From assembly GCA_025769875.1 (NCBI GenBank), contig JAGFNK010000262.1, forward strand, positions 1 to 64,000: DNA of 64,000 nt. Direction: 5' to 3'. The position numbers and the translations under genes are program-made. This DNA is from Russula earlei (Eukaryota; Basidiomycota; Agaricomycetes; Russulales; Russulaceae). Position 1 is the stretch's first letter, and each line of letters starts with the position of its first letter. Positions 33,915 to 45,821 of the stretch are shown here, piece by piece. A model generated the notes under the pieces. That model saw only the letters and a list, made by a program, of their open reading frames with translations. It did not search any database and was not told the origin of the DNA.

Positions 33915-35407
33915 GCCGGTCAAAGGAATGTTCGCCGTGCGTCTAGGCATAAGACGTAGCCAAGCCGCACATTGTCCGCTCCTTTACATGACCTGTTCGG
34001 TAATAGCATGGGAAGTGATCGTGCGTCCCGGAACGTAACGATGTGCTTGAAGGAACGTTCCGCGTACCAATTGAATGGGCCAGCGCCGTCTTCGCACCCG
34101 TAGCCTTGAGTGACTCGGCGAGTCAGGTGTAGTGAGAACAACGATTCCCCTCTACAGCTGGAGCCTATGTTTGCGTTATATGCTGGGTGATAGGAAGGAT
34201 ATAGTGAAAAGGGCCTAAACGAGGGTTTTGCGCATTCCTTTGTTTGCAGGAATTTGGCTAAAAGGACAGTCGCATAACGCCCCGTGGTAAATTAGAAACA
34301 AATACGAACAGATACAGTAAAGACGCCCTGCACAGCACAGCGGAAATTTTGGAGAGGGTACCGCAGAGCAGGTACAATAATCACGCAGCCGTTATACACT
34401 ATCGAACTGCTGTCACTGGTCCCTGTGCCCGTGCCCGATAGCGACCACAGAGCAAGGTAAAATATAAAGTATTGCGGATGTAAGGCATGGAATGGCCGAA
34501 GATGTGCTTGGGACATTATCATAGGCGGCGGTGAGGGAGTTCAGTGCAGGGAGAAGCCAGTTACGACAGCCTGGGAGTCGGCTGCTGAGAGGGTCTAAGG
34601 GTGATGATGCAGATGCATTATTGGAATGGACACTGTTTATGGTGGTGGAGACAGTGCTTCTTGTGAGTGCCATACTCGAGAATAGAGGGTGCGGATTATG
34701 CATGGCATGTCGTTAAGAAGATAAAGGGAATGGCTCAATTCAACGAATGGTCGATGATCCACCCACTAATGATCTCTCTTGGGAATCATAATTGTCTCTC
34801 CCTGGCCAGGAAGGGACAGTGTTGTTACGTCTCCATTCGAAAGCCGCTGTTTTGAATCGCGTTAAAAGTCACGATAGCACTATGGCTGGGAAGTGGCATG
34901 CCCAGGGGTTCTATGCGGCGGCGGTGGCGACGTATGGCGCAGTGGAAAATTCCACAAAGTTGGCTTGTCCAAGATTGAGAGCTGAGGACGATGAAGGGAA
35001 CAACAAGTATAGAGCGTAAAACCCGAGGGAGGACTGAGGAGAGACGCCAGACTGCTTGTTTCATTTCACTGCCAGCCAGTCAGCCAAAACCCATACGGGG
35101 CTGCTGCAGTCATTGCAATTGCAAGTACAAATCACTGTGCGGCGAAGGTGTGTACAGAGCTTGAAGGATATCAAAAATAAAATAAGAATCGAGAGGACCA
35201 CAATCGACGCTCGACCACACATCCTTGTGAGCTTCCTTTGAGCTTCCTCTCGGTTTGTGTCCGATGTCATGAATCCGCAAGGGTGAATGTTACCCTCCAT
35301 ATGAGGTGGACAGGAGCGATGGCAGGCCGAAGTCAAAGGACAAGGCGATTGGACACACCTTTACAAGTGATACACGAGAAGCCAGTGAGTCTCTAATTAC
35401 GCCAACC
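33915..35407 (+). repeat. Upstream region of RhoGEF copy 2, inverted duplicate of 15321-16770
   Basis: Shares ordered blocks with the 5' flank of copy 1 in opposite orientation. A shorter related block (GCCGTTATACACTATCGAAC, CACAGAGCAAGGTA, AGGAGAAGCCA) occurs again at 41908-42150 upstream of copy 4. No coding frame is conserved. Confidence 0.75.
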
Positions 35408-35415
35408 ATGTTGCA

Positions 35416-37512
35416 TTGCAACGGGGCGCCAAGGCTCAGCCTCGTTCAACCCTAGTGGACATGGCTCCTCATGGGCCCCTCGACCCCGTCCTTCAGCCCC
35501 TTCCAGTCTTTAAGGTTCCTCCTCTCCCCACCCGCTCCCGCATCGCTAAAGAGGACGGGAACATGCAAGATATACCTACCCCCATGTTGGGCACGAGTTC
35601 ATCCACCTCCTTTAACATCGACACCCTCGTCGACTCTCTCCAGACAAACATTACCATCGATGGCGCATTCCTTAACGACATGCCAAGGGTCCCTCCCTTA
35701 CTCTTACCCCGAACTCCATTTCCCGACAAGCCTCTCCCGCCGATTACACCCTTGTCCTCGTTCTCTTCCTTAGTTGATGTCAGTACCCTCGATAGTCCCT
35801 TCAGAGGGGACCCCATAGACTCTCCGCCACTTTCTACCACCCTCCTCCTTCTCTCTAACCCTTTCTCGGGACTTTCCAAGCGAACTCATGCTCTCCTCGA
35901 ACTCATCGAGTCCGAGCGCGCGTACGCTTCTGACCTCGCGCTTATCCGCAATATTCACCTCCCTGTTGCCCTCGGTCCGTGCTTCTTTTCCACCTATTCA
36001 CCTCTTTTCTGACGGCATTTCCTCTCCCCTAGGCCATGAACCCCAGATTCCAACCCCCCCAGAATCATCGTCATCCTTCATCCGTACCCTTTCGACCGCC
36101 TCAGGTTCATCTACCACGTTACTCAGACCACCTATGACACCAGACGATGCTCGGATAATTTTTAGCAACCTTCCTGAGTTAGCCGAGTTTTCTGACGAGT
36201 TCGTTGCTCGCCTTGAGATCGCATTGGGGAGTGTCCTTCCAAACGGGGAGGGTGAGGACAGGGTCGGCACTCTCTTCATCGAGATGGTACGTTGATGACC
36301 CATAAAGCCTATTTCCCGTTGGCCAACCTATTGAAGATTCCTCGTATGGAATCGCCTTACACGTATTATATCACTCGTCATTCAACTTCCTTGACCCACC
36401 TCCATTCGCTCCCCCAAACCCCTGCGCTTGCTGCTTATCACGCCACAACACGCACTCTTGCCCAACAGCTCTCGAATGCCTGGGACCTTCCATCATTGCT
36501 CATCAAACCGGTGCAGCGCCTACTCAACTATGCAGGTTTCTTATATAATATCATCGAAGCCACCCCAGATTCCCATGGTGACAAGGAGAACCTTCGCCGC
36601 GCCAAGGCTATGATGGAGGCAGTCTCACACGCCATCAATGAAGGGCAGCGGCGGCGTGAGATTGTCAAACAAGTTTTAGCTGTTGGAAAACCCGCCGAAT
36701 TATTCAAAAAAATAGGCCTTGGGAATGTGGGCCGGGTGCTGGCTCCCGCTCCCAGAAGCATATCTCGGGTCGACAGCGAAGAAATTGAGCGCGTGATGCA
36801 GATGGAACGAGACATACATCTTACGGACCAGTTTATCCAGAGATTCGCCAAGGAGACTGTGGAGTGGGTCAAGTCCGTACTGACCCTGACGTCTGCCTTG
36901 CGGTCGTGGACCGAGGGTTTCGGACGTGTGATCGGTCTCGGACCTGACGTCACCAAGGAGGCATTTGACGCATTCTTGACCACTGTCGACAGGTTTGCAA
37001 CAGTCTGCGTTGACCTCGACGCTCTTGTCCGGGAGCAACTCTTACCGCAGCTTCGGGTTTTACTTGACACTATCAAACGCCCTGCACTACTGATGGAAAC
37101 GCTCCATGCCCTGGAACCGCACCATTACGCTCTCCTGCAACACAACCCTGCCAAGGGCCGCCCACCATCTGGGCTAAACGAAGCTTCGATTGCATACGTC
37201 GCGCTACGCGCACAGCTTGGAGCGGAGCTTCCCGCTTACCTGACTCTCCTACACGACGGCGTGACATTATGCGTTGCTCGGCTAGCAACGTGGCAGGCAC
37301 GCTTGTGGCGCGACGTGCGCACGCCTTGGAGCGATCTGTGGGATGCAATGCATGTCGAGGGAGAGATGAATGTAGGAAGCGAGGAGACTGTGCGTATCTG
37401 GCGAGCTCGCTGGGAAAAGCTTGCGCACGATCTCGATGGTCTCAACATCATTTCTCCAGAAAAATCGACACTCGCGATGGGATCTGCACGCAGGAAACGC
37501 AACTTAATCTGA
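35416..37512 (+). pseudogene. DH-BAR RhoGEF copy 2, lacking the SH3-like end
   Basis: Blocks about 35440-35964, 36033-36285 and 36337-37512 correspond to copy 1 exons A, B and C, with both introns retained at the same sites (GTCCGT...CCCCTAG; GTACGT...TTGAAG). The N-terminal ATG equivalent (35408) is out of frame, so the frame opens only from a non-ATG codon until an internal Met. The DH CR3 reads KPVQRLLNYAGFLYNIIEAT instead of KYALLL. After LNGLNIISPEK the linker and SH3-like region (about 800 bp in copies 1 and 3) are deleted, and the frame ends in RKRNLI at 37512. GEF function is therefore doubtful. It could still make a shortened DH-BAR protein from an internal start. Confidence 0.75.
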
Positions 37513-38006
37513 ACTCCACTGCACACCGTCTTGCCCGTGGGCAATCATCTATGAGCATGGACTCAAAGCAGACAGCGGCGGAAATAGAGAGGGGCTCGCT
37601 TTTGAGCTGTACAAGTTCGAGGAACTCATACCGGATAACCAGTGTCGCATCAGCCGACACAGTTATAGGCCATCATGGTCGAGAGACATTCCACGTCACG
37701 ATGTAAAGGTTACTAGAGGGACAGCTCAGAGCCGCAAACAATAAACTCCACGAGACCTGAGAAAGCGCAGCCGAAACTGTTCAACGTGGACCACGAATGT
37801 GACGGTGGTACCAGGTTCGTCTTGAACAACCATCTGAATCCCCCGCATCCGGCTCGTCGAGTGACTTGACCTGCACCAAATTTACTTGAAGAAGAACATC
37901 GAAACGAGGCAGGATTTTTGAAGGCTGTGCTGCATGCATGGCGTGCCACCACAACGGTGATGAGAGAGATCGAAGTGGTGTCAAAACAAGCGCGGCAGGT
38001 CTGACT
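37513..38006 (+). repeat. 3' flank segment, repeated after copies 2, 3 and 4
   Basis: The segment from ACACCGTCTTGCCCGTGGGC through CCGGCTCGTCGAGTGAC recurs at 41085-41570 and, diverged, at 44360-44800. It contains a short frame resembling INSTRPEKAQPKLEPFNVDH...VLNNHLIP in the copy-3 version, which is broken here. Its junction with the next unit carries GGACACACCTTTACAAGTGA, also found just before copy 2 (35349), marking the edge of a tandem duplication unit. Confidence 0.75.
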
Positions 38007-38022
38007 GGACACACCTTTACAA

Positions 38023-41000
38023 GTGATACACGAAAAGTCAGTGAGTCCCTATCTACGGTATGCCCTTATCTCGGGCTCACTGTTGGCGTGGGGCGCTGGG
38101 TGTGGCTGTCCGACTTCCAACCATGTTGCAACGGCGGGGCGCCAACACGTGGTCAGGACAGTGCAAGGCTCAGCCTCGTTCAACCCTCGTGGACATGGCT
38201 CCTCATGGGCCCCTCGACCTTGTCCTTCAGCCCCTTCCAGAGTCTTCAAGGATCCTCCTCTCCCCACCCGTTTCCGTATCGCTAAAGAGGACGGAAACAC
38301 GCAAGATATGCCTACCCCCGTATTGCGTATGAGTTCATCCAGCTCCTTTAGCATCGACACCCTCGACTCTCTCCAGACCACAAACATTATCATCGATGGC
38401 GCATTCCTTAACGACATGCCAAGGGTCCCTCCCTTACTCTTACCCCGAACTCCATCCCCCGACAAGCCTCTCCCGATTACACCCTTGTCCTCCGCATCCC
38501 CTTCCTCGGTTGATGTCAGTACCCTCGATAGTCTCTCCAGACGGGACCTAATAGACTCTCCGCCACCTTCTGCCACCCTTCCCTCTAAAGCCCCCTCCGG
38601 ATTTTCCAAGCGAACTCATGCTCTCCTCGAGCTCATCGAGTCCGAGCGCGCGTACGCTTCTGACCTCGCGCTTATCCGCAATATTCACCTCCCTGTTGCC
38701 CTCGGTCCGTGCTTCTTTTCCACCTATTCACCTCTTTTCTGACGGCATTTCCTCTCCCCTAGGCCATGAACCCCAGATCCCAACCCATCCAGAATCATCG
38801 TCATCCTTCATCCGTACTCTTTCGACCGCCTCAGGTTCATCTACCACGTTACTCAGACCACCTATGACGCCAGACGATGCTCGGATAATTTTTAGCAACC
38901 TTCCTGAGTTAGCCGAGTTTTCTGACGAGTTCGTTGCTCGCCTTGAGATCGCATTGGGGAGTGTCCTTCCAAACGGGGAGGGTGAGGACAGGGTCGGCAC
39001 TCTCTTCATTGAGATGGTACGCTGACGACCCATGATGCCTATATCCTGATGGCTGACTCATGGAAGATACCTCGTATGGAACCACCGTACATGCATTATA
39101 TTCGTCGTCATTCAACTTCCTTGACCCACCTCCATTCGCTCCCCCAAACCCCTGCGCTTGCTGCTTATCACGCCACAACACGCACCCTTGCCCAACAGCT
39201 CTCAAACGCCTGGGACCTTCCATCATTGCTCATCAAACCGGTGCAGCGCCTACTTAACTATGCAGGTTTCTTATATAATATCATCGAAGCCACCCCAGAT
39301 TCCCATGGTGACAAGGAGAACCTTCGCCGCGCCAAGGCTATGATGGAGGCAGTCTCACACGCCATCAATGAAGGGCAGCGGCGGCGTGAGATTGTCAAAC
39401 AAGTTTTAGCTGTTGGAAAACCCGCCGAATTGCTCAAAAAGAAGGGCCTTGGAATTGTGGGTCGAGTGCGCAGCGGAGTCACCACTCCCAGAAGCATATC
39501 TCGGGCCGACAGCGAAGAAACTGAGCGCGTGATGCAGATGGAACGAGACATACATCTTGCGGACGAGTTCATCCAGAGACTCGTCAAGGAGACCATAGAG
39601 TGGGTCAAGTCCGTACAGACCCTGACGTCTGTCTTGCGGTCGTGGGCCGAGGGCTTCGGACGTGTGATTGGTCTCGGACCTGACGTCACCTCGGAGGCAT
39701 TTGACGCATTCTTGGTCGTTGTCGACAACCAGCTTGCAAAACTCTGCGTTGGCCTCGACGCTCTTGTCCGGGAGCAACTCTTACCGCAACTTCGGTCTTT
39801 ACTCGACACTATCAAACGCCCTGCCTTACTGATAGAAACGCTTCATGCCCTGGAACCGCACCATTACGCTCTCCTGCAACACAATCCTACCAAGGGCCGC
39901 CCACCATCTGGGCTAAATGAAGCTTCGATTGCATACGTCGCACTACGCGCACAGCTTGGAACGGAGCTTCCCGCTTGCCTGACTCTCCTACACGACGGCG
40001 TGACATTATGCGTTGCTCGGCTAGCAAAGTGGCAGGCACGCTTGTGGCGCGACGTGCGCACGCGTTGGAGGGATCTGTGGGATGCATTACGTGTCGAGGG
40101 AGAGATGAATGCAGGAAGTGAGGAGACTGAGCGTGTCTGGCGAGCTCGCTGGGAGGAGGCTGCGCACGATCTCAGTGGTCTCAACATCATTCACCCAGAA
40201 AATTTGACCCCCCGTTCGAAACAGTTACGCACAGGCGCAACTACATCACCGCCATCCCCGACCGTCGCGCGGGTGGGCACTGTGAACGCGACGGCCTCGC
40301 TTGCAGCACGCTCGGCACCAGCAGATACGTCATCTTTTGCGGATTCCCCACCCTCCGCACGCAGGAGACGCAGCTTCAACTCGAACACCACTCCTTACCG
40401 TCTTACCCGCCAGCGATCTTCAGAGGTCATGCGCTCAATGCGCTCTGCTAAGTCCTCCACTGGAAACGTACCGTACGGCGACGCGCCAGAATCTACATCC
40501 TCACCCCCACGCCGTACGATGTCACGCCGGCAGAGCACGCCCATGTCCTTGCATCATTCATCGTCACAGGGTCGGTTGACGGATGCGTTTGGACGCGACG
40601 GGCGGGAGAGGGAGAAGGAGTGCGAGGAGCTGCACGCGGGCGCGACAGGCGGTGAGCAGAATATCGTCGAGCCGCTGCACCCGTCCCCTCAGCGGCGCAA
40701 TGGCCCACGGCGTCCGTCGGATGCCCACCACCCACCCTCGCACGTGGCCTACCGACATCACCCCCGCCCACCAATGCCCCCAGCGCCACAGTTGACGGTG
40801 AGTTCGCGGTGGTACCGCGCACCGGTGATGTACACGTGTCGAGTGGTCCACGAGTGTGAGCCGCCAGAGGACGTGGAGTACCTCGGCCTCCCGTTCTTCA
40901 AGCTGTTCCTCGGCCACGTGTATGAGGTGCTCAAAGAGGCTGGGCATCCGTCGCAACATCGCGACTTGCCACTGCTTGTGAAAGAGGGCGAGGACTGCTT

Positions 41001-41268
41001 ACTGCTCGCGCGCGATTCCGGCGGCGAGTTGGGATGGTTGCTTGCGAGCTTCTTGTACCCCGTCGACAGTGTGAACTCCACAGCACACCGTCTTGCCCGT
41101 GGGCAATCATCTATGAGCGTGGTCTCAGAGCTGACAGCGACGGAAATAGAGAGGGCCACGCTTTTGAGCTGCACCAGTTCGAGGAACTCGTACCGGATAA
41201 CGAGTGTTGCGTCAGCCGACACAGTTATACGCCATCAGGGTCGAGAGACATTCCACGTCACGATGTAA
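38023..41268 (+). CDS. DH-BAR RhoGEF copy 3, near full length, altered DH motif
   Basis: Exon blocks end at 38704, then 38763-39016 and 39067-41268, with the same two introns as copy 1 (57-58 and 50 nt). Exon 2 is exactly 254 nt, as in copy 1. DH, BAR-like, Ser/Arg linker and SH3-like parts are all open. Differences: one extra base near 38249 puts the N-terminal leader (LQPLPESS) out of frame with the rest. The open frame instead reads up from 38023 (MIHEKSVSPYL), or may start at an internal Met such as 38309. CR3 is KPVQRLLNYAGFLYN, not KYALLL. The normal stop after LASFLYPVD is replaced by SVNSTAHRLARG, extending the protein into the repeated 3' segment to 41268. Expression and activity are unknown. 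Confidence 0.7.
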
Positions 41269-42375
41269 AGGTTACTAGAGGGACAGCTCAGAGCCGCATA
41301 CAATAAACTCCACGAGACCTGAGAAAGCGCAGCCGAAACTTGAACCGTTCAACGTGGACCACGAATGTGACGGTGGCACCAGGTTCGTCTTGAACAACCA
41401 TCTGATCCCCCGCATCCGGCTCGTCGAGTGACTTTACCTTGAGAGAGACACCGAATTTACTTGAAGAACATCGAAACGAGGCAGGATTTCTGAAGGCTGT
41501 GCTGGCGTGCCACCACAACGCTGATGAGACATCGATGTGGTATCAAACAAGCGCGTCAGGTCTGCCGAGGCCGGTGAAGGCGCGGCCTCTCGGTGTCGAA
41601 CTGCACACCGACGCCGCGAGACGCTGAACGACCACGGTACGGATGGATCGGCCACTGGAAACACAGCATTCGTGCAATCGACGTGCGCCCCGTACAAAAT
41701 CGTACCTCACGAAGCAAAAAAACGAGGTGCACGCTCCTCCCCTTTCTTCCTTTTCCCTCCGTTGCCGGGATGTGTTTCCATTGGCTAACCCCCCCCCCCA
41801 CCCAGTTGTAAGAGAGGGAATTATGTAAAGTGGAAGCGCCGCTCGATTGAGCGAGCGCCTTCCACGGCTGAAATTACGGAGAGGCGTCCATTGGTACGTG
41901 CCATAATCATGCCGTTATACTTTATCGAACACTTTCTTAGATAACGATCACAGAGCAAGGTACAATGGAGGGTGTTGCAGATTAAGGGACGCGATGTGTT
42001 GAGGGCGTTCGACGCAAGTTTGACGCAAGGAGAAGCCACTTACGACAAACCGGGAGTCCGCTGTTAAGAGACTGATAAAAGGGTGATACAACCTGCATGG
42101 ACTCAGCAGTGGGAGACAAGGGCGCCAGACTAGAGAAATAGAGGGCACGGAGGGCGCAGATTGATTATATACGTTAGCTAGGAAGATCAGGGGAATAGCG
42201 ATTCAACGAATGATCGATCGACTACAATGTCTTGTCTCGCCCCGGAGATAGTGTTGTTATGGCTCAATTCGAGAGTTGCTGGGTTGAAGAGGCATGCCCA
42301 GGCCTGGGGATTTGTCCGCCATTTTCAGTGTTGGTTATTTCGGTCTGAGCGCTGAGCGCTGAGCGACTGAGAGGA
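41269..42375 (+). repeat. 3' flank of copy 3 joined to 5' flank of copy 4
   Basis: The first part (41269-41870) matches the copy-2 and copy-4 3' flanks, including CGTACAAAATCGTAC and CGCTCGATTGAGCGAGCG, an 18-bp palindrome. The second part (41900-42300) matches the upstream region at 34390-34860. No gene is visible. Confidence 0.65.
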
Positions 42376-44480
42376 TTGGATTCGTTCAGGGCGGTGAGGG
42401 CAAAGCCCACAGGTCCCATTCAGCCCTCGTGGGCGCTGCCCCTCAGACCTCAGGCCTCAGTCCTCAAGGCCTCATGGGCCACTCGAACTTGTCCTCCAGC
42501 CCCTTTCCAGGCTCTTCGAGGATTCCTCCTCTCCCCAGTGGACGGAGATATGACCCCCATATTGCGTATGAGTTCATCCACCTCCCTTTCCCTCTCGTCG
42601 ACTTTCTCCAGACCACAAACATCATCATCGATGGCGCATTCCTTAACGACACCCCCACCATCCCTCGATGAGCCTCTCCCAGTCACACCTTGTCCACCGC
42701 GTCCCTTTCCTCAAGACAGGACCTAATGGACTCTTCTGTCACCCTTCCCCCTAAAGCCCCCCTCCGGACTTTCCAAGCGAACTCATGCACTCCTCGGGCT
42801 CATCGAGTCCGAGCGCGCGTAACGCTTCTGACCTCGCGCTTATCCGCAACATTCACTTCCCTGTTGCCCTCGGTCCGTGCTTCATTTACAACGTTTCCAC
42901 CTTTCTGACGGCACTTCCTCTCCCCTGGGCCATGAACCCCAATCCCAACCCACCCTGAATCATCGTCATCCTCCATCCGTACTCTTTCGACCGCATCAGG
43001 CTCGTCCACCACGCTACTCGGACCGCCCATCACACGAGACGATGCCCGGTTCATTTTTAGCAACCTTCCTGAATAGCCAAGTTCTCTGACGAGTTCGTCT
43101 CTCGCCTTAGATCGCATTGGGTAGTGTCCTTCCAAACGGGGAGGGTCGGCGCTCTCTTCATCGAGCGACCCGTGATGCCTATATCCTGATGGCTGACTCA
43201 AATCACCCTACATGCATTATATTTCTCGTCATTCCACTTCCCTGACCCACCTCAACCCGCTCCCCTAAACCCCTGCGCTTACTGCTTATCGCACCACAAT
43301 ACGCGCCCTTGCCCAACAGCTCTCGAACGCCTGGGACCTTCCATCATATCAAACCGGTGCAGCGCCTACTCAACTATGCAGGTTTCTTGTAGAAGCTACC
43401 CCAGATTTGGTGACAAGGAGAACCTTCGCCGCGCCAATGCTATGCCGGAGGCAGTCTCACACGCCATCAACGAGAGGCAGCGGCGGAATGAGACGGTCAA
43501 AGAAGTTTTAGCTGTTGAAAAGTCCGCCGAATTGTTCCAAAAGAAGGGCCTTGGAATTGTGGGTTGGGTGCGCGGCGGAGTCAACAATCCCAGAGGCATA
43601 TCTCGGACTGATAGCGAAGAAACTGAGCGCGTGATGCAAATGGAACGAGACACATACCGTACGGATGAGTTCGTTCAGAGACTCGTCAAGGAGACTATAG
43701 GTAGGTCAAGTCCGTACAGACCCTGAAGTCTGCCTTGCGGGAGGGTTTCGGACGTGTGATCGGTCTCGGACAAGACGACTCCTCGGAGGCATTTGACTGT
43801 CCACAATCAGCTTACAACTTGTCCGCCACCAAATCTTACCGCAGCTTCGGGTTTTATTCGACACTATCAAACGCCCTGCCCTATTGATAGAAACGTTCCA
43901 TGCTCTGGAACCGCACCATTTATCCTCTCCTGCAATACAATGGGCGTCTGCCATCTGGGCTAAATGAAGCTTCGATTGCATACGTCGCGCTACGTGCACA
44001 GCTTGCCCGCTTACCTGACTCCTGCACTCCGGGGTAACGTTACGCATTGCTCAGATCGTAAAGTGGCAGGCACGCTTGTAGGATGACGTATGCGCGCTGG
44101 AACAAGCTATGGGATGGATTACGTGTCGAGGGAGAGATGAATGCAGGAAGTGAGGAGACCGAGCGTGTCTGGCGAACTCGGCTGTGCACGATCTCAATAG
44201 TCTCAACATCCAGAAAGAAAGACCCCCCGCTTGAAACAGAAACAGTTCTACACAGTTGCAACGACGTCACCGGCACCTCCGACGGCCGCCCGCGTGGGCG
44301 CTATGACCGCGATGGGCTTTGCACGCACACGCAGGAAACGCAACTTGAATACGAACTCCACCGAACACCGTCTTGCGCGCGGGCCATCGTTAAATACCAT
44401 GCTGACAGCGTCGGAAATAGAGAGGGGCACGCATTCGGACCCGTACCAGTTCGATGAACTCGTACCGGATGACTAGTGCT
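42376..44480 (+). pseudogene. DH-BAR RhoGEF copy 4, heavily decayed
   Basis: Colinear with copies 2 and 3 but broken throughout by small deletions, stops and frameshifts. Traceable fragments: SSTSLSLSS near 42566, the exon-2 block near 42945-43160 (with CCTGAATAGCC ending the NLPE motif in a stop), QRLLNYAGFL then stop at about 43362-43392, the helical block 43376-43710 (RRNETVKEVLAVEKSAELFQ), and the BAR part to about 44170. The SH3-like region is missing, as in copy 2. No product is possible. It shares the NYAGFL change with copies 2 and 3, so it belongs to the same sub-lineage. Confidence 0.92.
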
Positions 44481-44549
44481 AGTGCGGCCTCAGCCGACAC
44501 AGGCGGCTTGTAAGTCATCAAGGTCGAGAGACATCCCACGTCACGATGT

Positions 44550-44595
44550 GTCGGAAGATTGGGAGGCCATTATAATGGCCTCCCAAATTTCTGAC
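44550..44595. repeat. 46-bp near-perfect palindromic insertion
   Basis: GTCGGAAGATTGGGAGGCCATTA is followed by its inverse, TAATGGCCTCCCAAATTTCTGAC, with two mismatched pairs. The sequence is absent at the corresponding points of the 3' flanks of copies 2 and 3, so it is an insertion in copy 4. Each half resembles the LTR-like terminus at 63610 (TGTTGGAAAATTGGGAGGCC). Confidence 0.8.
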
Positions 44596-44599
44596 AATT

Positions 44600-45480
44600 A
44601 TTTTTTGTACAGGGTGCTAGAGCGACATCTGAGAGACGCATGCAATAAACAGCACGGGACCTGAGAAAGCGCATCTGAAGCTTGAACAGTTCGAGGTGGA
44701 TCACGAGTGCGACGGTGGTATCAGGTCCGTTTTGAACACGCATCTGATCCCCCCCCCCCCCCGGGTCCGGCTCGTCGAGTAACATCACCTTGAGAGACAA
44801 GAGAGGCGCCGCCGAAATTACTTGAAGAGCGTCAAAGCGGCGCGATTTCTGACGCTGTGCTTGCCTGCGTGGCGTGGCGTGGCGTGCCGCCGCCACAACG
44901 GTGATGCCTTGCGGGGGGGGGGACTTGCTTGGCTTGCTTGGCGCGACGAGAGAGGATCAATGTGGGGGTGGCGAAAAACAAGCTCGTGCGTCACGACCCG
45001 ACCCGAGTTCAGGGGTTCTGCCAAGGCCGGCGGAGCCGCGGCCTCTCGGTGCGTCGTCTCGTGTCGGACTTGCACGCCACCCCGGCGTAGACGCTGAACG
45101 AACACGGGGGGGTTATTTTTACAATACAAGTTGGGGATCTCGGCTACATATACGTACTCGGCTGGACGAAGAGAAAACAAAACAAAAAGCATGTCGCGTT
45201 AGCGTAGCGTTGCCAACAAAATCGAATTCTTCGAATGGCCGCGCGCGCGCACCCGTACAAAATCGTACTTTCGTTCGGTGAAGTTATAATAATAATAATA
45301 ATAATAAAGAAAAAGAAAAAAGAAAAAAAAGGAGGTTGCGCTGCGCGCCTCCGCCGCCTTCCATTTCCCCCCCCCCCTCGTGTCTAACGTGAGTTGCCGG
45401 AATACGTTTTCCGTTGGCCGACCGCCTCCCACCCAGCCCTCGTAGTTTGTAAATGAGAGGCGTGAAATATGGAAGCGCTG
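44600..45480 (+). repeat. 3' flank of copy 4, diverged duplicate
   Basis: Aligns with 41280-41870 through AAACAGCACGGGACCTGAG, GTGGATCACGAGTGCGACGG, CGTACAAAATCGTAC and GCTGCTCGATCGAGCGAGC. It is expanded by homopolymer G and A runs and a TAA microsatellite at 45285-45307. No gene. Confidence 0.65.
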
Positions 45481-45783
45481 CTCGATCGAGCGAGCGGCCG
45501 GCCCTGTGGGGCCTTGTGTTGGCTGTAGGAACAGCTGGAGCATAAGTAGCAGTAGATCAAGGCGGGCTCCGAAAAGTCGTTGACAGCTGCCTGCCTGCCT
45601 GGCTGATTGGTAGAGCCGAGTACAGGGACCGCGGTGTCAGAAATGAGAGGAATGGTGTTCGACATTTCAAAGGGCACAAAGCGTCGAGTTCGAGTTTGCG
45701 TTTGTTGAAGGTGAATTCTGAAGGGTGAGAGGCGCCGGGTGTCTGAAAAAAAAAAAAAAACCTCGAGGAAGGAAATTAGCCAA

Positions 45784-45821
<38 letters not shown>

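Noticed and set aside
35408..35416. Start codon for RhoGEF copy 2
   Set aside because: The ATG at 35408 is out of frame and quickly hits a stop; the long frame begins at a TTG, which I do not accept as a start.
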